Source of the DNA: Rickettsia tamurae
GTDB lineage: Bacteria; Pseudomonadota; Alphaproteobacteria; Rickettsiales; Rickettsiaceae
Length of the DNA: 64,000 nt
NCBI RefSeq assembly: GCF_000751075.1
Contig: NZ_CCMG01000007.1
Location: 62,001 to 126,000, forward strand
Direction of reading: 5' to 3'
The position numbers were made by a program, and so were the translations under genes. Shown piece after piece: positions 58,589 to 64,000 of this stretch. A model generated the notes under the pieces. The model did not search any database. It had not been told where the DNA came from and saw only the letters and a list, made by a program, of their open reading frames with translations. Within the stretch, counting starts at the first letter, position 1. Every line of letters starts with the position of its first letter.

Positions 58589-60096
58589 ACATCAACCCCA
58601 AGCTCTTTTAGATGAATATCCATCTGTGAGCGTATATTTACTAGCTCTTTTTCAAGCTGTTGGATTTCTTTTTGCAGTTCTGCAATGTCAATTTCTTCTT
58701 CCTCATCGTATGTATCAATATAACTAGGAATATTTAAATTATATTTATTTTCACGAATTTCTTCTATATTTGCTAGATGAGAATATTTTTCAATGATTTT
58801 TCTATTTTTATAAATATCAACAATTTTATTAATATGCTCGTCTTCTAAAAAATTCTGCCCTTTACCTGCTTTAAAAAATCCACTAGCATCGATAAATAAT
58901 ATATCCTTTCGTTACTCGTTTTCCCCTTTTACTTCCCTTGAGCGATCAAATACTAAAATAGCAACGGGAATACTAGTTGAGGTAAAAAGATTAGCAGGTA
59001 AGCCTATTACTGGCATCTAATAGATTATCTTCGATTAAACTCTGACAAATTAAACCTTCGGTTCCCCCACGAAATAATACGCCGTGCGGTACTACTATAG
59101 CAGCACGCCCACTCTGCGGCTTAGTAGTCTCAATCATATGAGAAATAAAAGCATAGTCTCCTTTAGTTTTAGGAGGAATACCACGCCAAAAACGATTATG
59201 TTGATCGTTAGCTGCATTTTCATGCCCCCATTTTTCTAAACTAAATGGCGGATTAGCAACAACTATATCAAACTTCATGAGTTTATCACCTTCCAGCAAT
59301 ATAGGATGATTTAACGTATCACCCCAGTGAATATGTGCTCCGGCTTTTGAATGCAAAAACATATTCATCTGTGCTAATGCCCATGTTGCGTTATTCATTT
59401 CTTGACCGTAAAGTGCATAATTATGATTACCTACCTCTTCAGCTGCCTTAATTAAAAGTGAACCGGAACCGCAAGCCGGATCACAAATTATATTTTCCGG
59501 CTTTGGAGCAGCAAGCTTGGCAAGTAAAGTTGATACGGCAGCAGGCGTATAAAATTCACCGGCTTTTTTTCCCGCATCTGAGGCAAAGCGTGATATTAGA
59601 TAAATATAACATTCACCTATAATATCTCTCTATCAGGGCTTAAATCTAATTCCGGCTTGTTAAAATCTTCTAATAACATTTTTAAACGACGATTTCGCTC
59701 TTTTGTCTTACCTAAATTAAATTCCGAGTTAAAATCGACATTTCGAAATACTCCTTCCAACTTTGCAAGGTTCCTCTGTTCTATTTTTATTAAAGCGTTA
59801 TTTATAAGTTCACCGATATTATTTTCATTTCGTTTTATAAAGATATCATAAAAATTTGCACCTTTCGGTATTACAAATTCTTCTCGATCCAATTGTTGTT
59901 TGGCTCTTAAAGGTTTATCTTTATACTTTTCTTCATATTCTTTTGAATGTGCTAGCCAAACATCTGAAATATATTTAAAGAATAGCATTACTAATATGTA
60001 ATCTTTATAATTTGCTGCATCCATCACACCGCGAAAAGTATCACAAGCAGCCCAAGCAGCACTATTTATTTGCTTTTGTTTTACTTGATCGGTCAT
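58585..60096 (-). pseudogene. hsdM: hsdM remnant, type I DNA methyltransferase
   Basis: It starts at 60096 (MTDQVKQKQINSAAWAACDT). The SAM motif DPACGSGSLLIKAAEE is in an intermediate frame near 59480, and the catalytic NPPF lies in the piece 58991-59398 (VVANPPFSLEKWG). Frame changes near 59625, 59030 and 58915 break it. The end (IRSQMDIHLKELGVDV) overlaps hsdS. It would methylate adenine, but is inactive. Confidence 0.87.
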
Positions 60097-60343
60097 ATCT
60101 TTATTTGATTTATTTTATCTAGTGATAGATTATATAGGTTAAAAATTGAAAAGCAACCAATCTAGTTTTCATAAAAATAGATGGTAACAATTACTTTTTC
60201 AACTATTATATTTGTTTATAGCTCAAAATTAATAATAAAATATTTAGTTATAAATAAAAACTTACTTAATTTGAAAAATTAGTTTATTTGCAGCATATGG
60301 AATTTTTAGAAAATTTAGAAAGGTTGGAAAGCCTGAAGATATT

Positions 60344-60394
60344 TGGTGGATACAAAGGGGTTCAAACCTGCGACCTTCTGCGTGACAGGCAGAG
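60344..60394 (-). pseudogene. Half tRNA (3' part, GTC anticodon arm) and likely attachment-site scar
   Basis: On the - strand, tctgcctgtcacgcaga is an anticodon arm with GTC (Asp), followed by aggtcgcaggtttgaac (variable and T arm) and ending tatccacca. The 5' half (acceptor and D arm) is missing. Integrases commonly duplicate the 3' half of tRNA genes, and an integrase lies 370 bp away. Confidence 0.6.
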
Positions 60395-60760
60395 GGTCTA
60401 TTTTTATCTTATTTTTGTCCTTTATATAAAACAGAATTTTCTTTTAAAACCCTAATACTCATAACGTTTTAACCTATTATCTTAGTTAATATCAGTAGAC
60501 TATTCAAAATTGCCTTATCTGTCAATTATTATTAAATCTCGCATTAAATTTCAATTAAACGGAACATATTGGGAACATTATAATTTCGTCAATTGCTATG
60601 AATTTTTTTGCAATGATGTTAATTTATTAACTAATCTGTTTTTAGTTAGCAATGCCATAATATTTTTTAAAATTAGGACTTGCATATCCTTTTTAACCGA
60701 GTTATATCAATCAACTTATAGTTAAATATTAAATATAAAATTTAAATTAAAAAAATAATT

Positions 60761-61378
60761 ATGACTAAGGACTCATTTAATTTTACATATAGCGAACTTA
60801 TTAAAATTAAAATTCCCAAAGAAGGTCAAGTAAAATATAAAGACGATAAATTACAATGCTTAGTATTAATAGCATCTTATAGCGGTAGTAAAACTTTTTA
60901 TTATGGTAAAAAAATAAACGATAGGTACAAATTAAAGTGGATAGGACGCTTTCCTAAATTATCAATTGCGAAAGCACGAAAGAAAGCTATTGAATTTAAA
61001 GAGGAAATTGCTAGCGATGAAAAAATAAGTAATTTATCTAAAAAAGAAGCTGAAGAAATAGCAAAAAACAAAAAAGAAGTAATTAGTGAGTGGGTATTTC
61101 CAAGTCCTAAAAAAAGTAAAACAGGACACTTACAAGAACCTAAAAAAGCATGGAAAAAAATTATTGATGAAGCAGAAATAGAAAACCTTACAGGACACGA
61201 TCTTCGTAGGAGTTTAGCTAGCTGGATGGCGAGTGAAAATATTGATACAAACATAATAGCTAAAACTCTTGGTCATCAAAGTATTAATTCTACTCTAATT
61301 TACGCAAGGCTTAATGTTAAAGCAGTAAGAGCTTCTATGGAACAAGCACTCAAGGGGAAAATACCAATTATTCAATAA
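60761..61378 (+). pseudogene. Internally deleted tyrosine recombinase (integrase)
   Basis: A 205-residue open frame. The N-terminus resembles the arm-binding part of P4-type integrases (KLKWIGRFPKLSIAKARKKA). The C-terminus has the second catalytic box GHDLRRSLASWM, then LGHQSINSTLIYARL with the nucleophilic Tyr. The core-binding domain and first catalytic Arg are missing, as about 150-200 residues have been lost in frame between about residues 100 and 105. Not expected to recombine. It probably brought the adjacent restriction-modification island. Confidence 0.75.
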
Positions 61379-61643
61379 TGAATATTGTAGCACTTATAAC
61401 GATTTTTAATAACTTTTAGTTTATTTATATTAATTATTGCTATTTTGTTCGATAGATCAAATATATTTAATATAATTTTCAATTTAAAGTAAAATAATAT
61501 TGGATATATTAAATTACCTGAGCTAAATATAGGTCCGGTGATATTACATAAGGTAATATAAAACGTAGAAATTAGCTAAAGTCGACAAACCAACCTAATT
61601 CCTACGCACCATTTTAGCAAACTAAAACAGAAGAACAAATATT
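61379..61643. other. Spacer between integrase remnant and histidine kinase remnant
   Basis: AT-rich. A short inverted repeat, atattac and gtaatat, near 61540-61560 is visible, with no further gene signal. Confidence 0.4.
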
Positions 61644-62658
61644 ATGACAAAAAATAATACTACGCAATCAAAACACGAAAAAACTAACCTTAATACTACA
61701 AAAAATACTTCCAAAGTGATTCAAAAGTCACATAATAGCTGGGAACACCCAACAAAGCTTTTACCGGTAGTTGCTAGCTTAAAAGCTTTAATGGAAGGTA
61801 ATACCGGCAGAAACCATATACAAGAAGATAATTCAGAAAGTGATTGTGATATTCATAAATGTATGATTTTACAAAATGAATTAAGAACTACACAACATGA
61901 AGTAATGACTTTAAAAACCGCACAACATGAATTTACTTCACGTCACATAGGGGAACTGCTTTGTTTTTACGAAATGCTACACAGTAATATTACTGAATTC
62001 TTAAAATTAGAAAGTGATAAAAAAAAAGCCTTAATTTAACAAACATTAAAAATACTATAGAAGCACTAATAAAATATAGTAATAAATTAATTACTTTCAC
62101 TAATACTTTGTCAAATACTAATCCTTTATTACACAAAAAGATTATCTCTAAAGAAATATTCAGCAATGTAATAGATTTAATGAAACAGAAAGCAAAGGAA
62201 AAGGATTTAAGACTTAGCTATATACCTAAGGATATACCTCATACTATAGTTGGGGATTATTATAAGATTAGAAATATATTAAAATATTTAATCACTAATG
62301 CAATTGAATATAATTCTAAGGGCGATATTACAGTAACTGTTAATTCATTTGATAAAGCTCACCAAGAAGTAAAATATGATAAGCCTAAAGAAGTTGTTTT
62401 AGAATTCATAATAAAGTCGACCGAACCGATTCTATCTAAAGAGGAAGAGCAGCTTATATATTGCTATAACAAAAATTCCGTTTCAATTTTTGAATATGTC
62501 AGACTTGGTTTAAATTTAAAGCTATAGTAAAACAGTTAGTAAACGAAATGGGCGGTGAGCTTGACGTTATAAATACCGAAAAAGAAAGCACGGTTTTTGC
62601 TTGTTTTTTACCTATAACTTTACCGCTTATTGATAATATAATTGACGAAATAGAATAA
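61644..62658 (+). pseudogene. Decayed sensor histidine kinase
   Basis: The first frame (61644-62039) has a variable N-terminus and coiled coil (QNELRTTQHEVMTLKTAQHE). A poly-A indel near 62025 leads to LNLTNIKNTIEALIKYSNK, then the second frame (62108-62527) with the ATPase N-box ILKYLITNAIEYNSKGDI. A lost T near 62510 leads to FKAIVKQLVNEMGGELDV, the C-terminal end of the ATPase domain, with a stop at 62658. The clear phospho-accepting His box is not visible. Broken, though the order of parts is preserved. Confidence 0.7.
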
Positions 62659-62672
62659 ATTATAATTCTTGG

Positions 62673-62718
62673 CAGATGATAGAAACTGATTATTTGGTTT
62701 CTATCATCTGTTTATTTT
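62673..62718 (+). terminator. Rho-independent terminator after the histidine kinase remnant
   Basis: cagatgatagaaac and gtttctatcatctg form a perfect 14-bp stem with a 10-base loop, followed by tttatttt. Confidence 0.8.
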
Positions 62719-62915
62719 AAATTTGTCTAAAGAATTAATATAAGCTAATAATTTTTATATTTTTCTTTAGCCAATAGCAAAGTAAAAGTACTATTTAGAC
62801 TACCCTTAATTCAGGCTGTATTTAAGCCCTGTTATTCGATTAAAGCTGTGCGAGTAAAACTAGAGCTACCACCCCATATCTTTAACTTCATCTGATGTAG
62901 AATTATGGCCTTCTC

Positions 62916-64000
62916 CTAGTGTGGGGTCAGGGGGAGAGAAAGTTCTTGATGAGCTACTTCTTCTTGTATATGTTGTAATTCTTGTAATTTATTATCAATT
63001 AGTCCCTTTACTCCAGACTGTTCAAGTTCATTTACTTTCGAATGTACTAGGTATATTATTCCCTCAAAATCATATGGTTCCTTTATTACTTTAGGTTCCA
63101 TTAGAAGCGCAAATGCCTGTTTTAATATTTGAGAAAATTCCTGTTTTACTATTCCATTATCATCGTATAGTTCTAAAGGTGTTTTGTTTCCTATAGAATA
63201 TATCAAATCTAAATATGAAGTAACTTTATTTGTGTTAGTATCATAAAGTTACTTTTTCAATAAGTAACTTTATTATTTGAGCATTACCTCCCTTAATGGC
63301 AGTATATAATGCTGTATTTCCATTGTTATCGCTAGCATTTATAACCTCATGGGTCATTTTCCCAATAAGCCACTCAACTATTTTAATGTAACCTACGGTA
63401 CTTGCAAGAGCAGTTGCAAAATGTAATACTGTTTGACCATTTATATCTGAGTCATTTAACAATTTTGAGAAACTTGACTTATCTTCTAAATTTAATTTAC
63501 TCTCTAAAAAATCTAGTAGTGCTATTGCTCATTTTCCTTTATGGTTACCAAGTAACATATGGTGTAATATGTTTTTATTATTGCTATCAACATGATTTAT
63601 TGCATTAGAGTCAAAATTTTGATTGCTCAAAAGTGAGTTAATAGTGTCTATGTTTAGAGTGTATAATACATTGTATGATTGTTCTTTGGTAAGTGGAGTA
63701 GATATAGCGTTTAGTAATACTTCAACCACTTCAGCAGTACTATTGCTTGCTGCAAAATGTAATATATTACCATATTTAGTGTCAGTAATAATTTCGGCAT
63801 GACTTTCAGGATTTATTTTATTTAAAAATAATTTAACTATTTCTGCACCTCCTAAAACTGCAAAATGTAGTATATTATGCTTATCACTATCAGTTAAATT
63901 TATAAGTTGTAAAACTTGAGCATCAGATAAAGGTTGCAATAATGTTTTAACGATTTCTTCATTACCTGCTTTTGCTATTGAGCGTAATAACTCATAATCC
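62916..64000 (-). pseudogene. Ankyrin-repeat protein, frameshifted, extends beyond the window
   Basis: Ankyrin repeats occur in three frames: NILHFAVLGGAEIVKLFLNK and GNILHFAASNSTAEVVEVLL (63529-63939), GQTVLHFATALASTVGYIKI and GNTALYTAIKGGNAQIIKLL (63241-63462), and LELYDDNGIVKQEFSQILK (62916-63206). At least two indels separate them, and more coding-like sequence continues past 64000. Ankyrin proteins are frequent host-interaction candidates in Rickettsia. This copy is decayed in the visible part. Confidence 0.7.

Noticed and set aside
60510..60725. 71-residue + strand ORF upstream of the integrase
   Set aside because: Random AT-rich composition with no start signal or recognisable motif.

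Overview
The window looks like a chromosomal segment of an obligate intracellular alphaproteobacterium, almost certainly a Rickettsia. It is AT-rich, keeps housekeeping genes typical of the genus (radA, recO, infB-nusA-rimP, tyrS, mraZ-rsmH-ftsL-ftsI, mreD-mrdA, uvrC), is full of Rickettsia-type palindromic elements (RPEs, some inside reading frames), and shows widespread gene decay by one- or two-base indels. Small toxin-antitoxin loci, ankyrin, leucine-rich and pentapeptide-repeat proteins and a type I restriction-modification remnant also fit the accessory content of the genus. I cannot assign a species.

Layout. 1-8.4 kb: rluB-like, a large pentapeptide-repeat protein, rsmD, radA, a small ORF, recO, an antitoxin with a broken YafQ-like toxin, and tsaB, mostly on the + strand. 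8.4-20.6 kb: a rickettsial protein with a perfect internal 207-bp duplication, the rimP-nusA-infB cluster, an NsrR-type repressor facing a decayed flavohaemoglobin-like gene across a clear NsrR-like operator, tlyA, tyrS, a BrnTA-like toxin-antitoxin pair and a PAP2 phosphatase with a frameshifted 5' end. 20.7-30.7 kb: a low-coding-density zone with a frameshifted small gene behind a consensus promoter, tRNA-Arg(ACG), and several decayed genes: leucine-rich repeat, an OTT_1508-like nucleic-acid deaminase split in two frames, a coiled-coil protein, comF, and a large rickettsial hypothetical.

30.8-44.2 kb: ubiH-like, mrpF-like, an NtrX-like regulator without GAFTGA, a pentapeptide-repeat lipoprotein coupled to it, then cell-wall and division genes on the - strand (mrdA, mreD, ftsI, ftsL, rsmH, mraZ), interrupted by RPEs. 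mraZ has a four-box MraZ-type operator. 44.5-54.3 kb: a Phd/VapC-like pair, a frameshifted membrane protein, an SSS-family symporter, a truncated Fic gene, a YefM/YoeB pair, uvrC carrying a large in-frame RPE stack, a periplasmic copper chaperone, an alkylation-repair group (alkD-like, ada, ogt-like remnant) and a HAD-like protein without its catalytic motif. 54.3-64 kb: a degraded type I restriction-modification locus (hsdM and hsdR broken, hsdS open), a half-tRNA and an internally deleted integrase that mark an old insertion, a broken histidine kinase, and an ankyrin-repeat pseudogene running off the end.

The housekeeping genes look functional. The accessory genes form a graveyard in which regulators or antitoxins often outlast the enzymes or toxins they controlled. 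The most unusual signals are the split deaminase toxin beside a leucine-rich repeat gene, RPEs inserted into other RPEs with apparent target-site duplications, and the NsrR-flavohaemoglobin relic with its operator.
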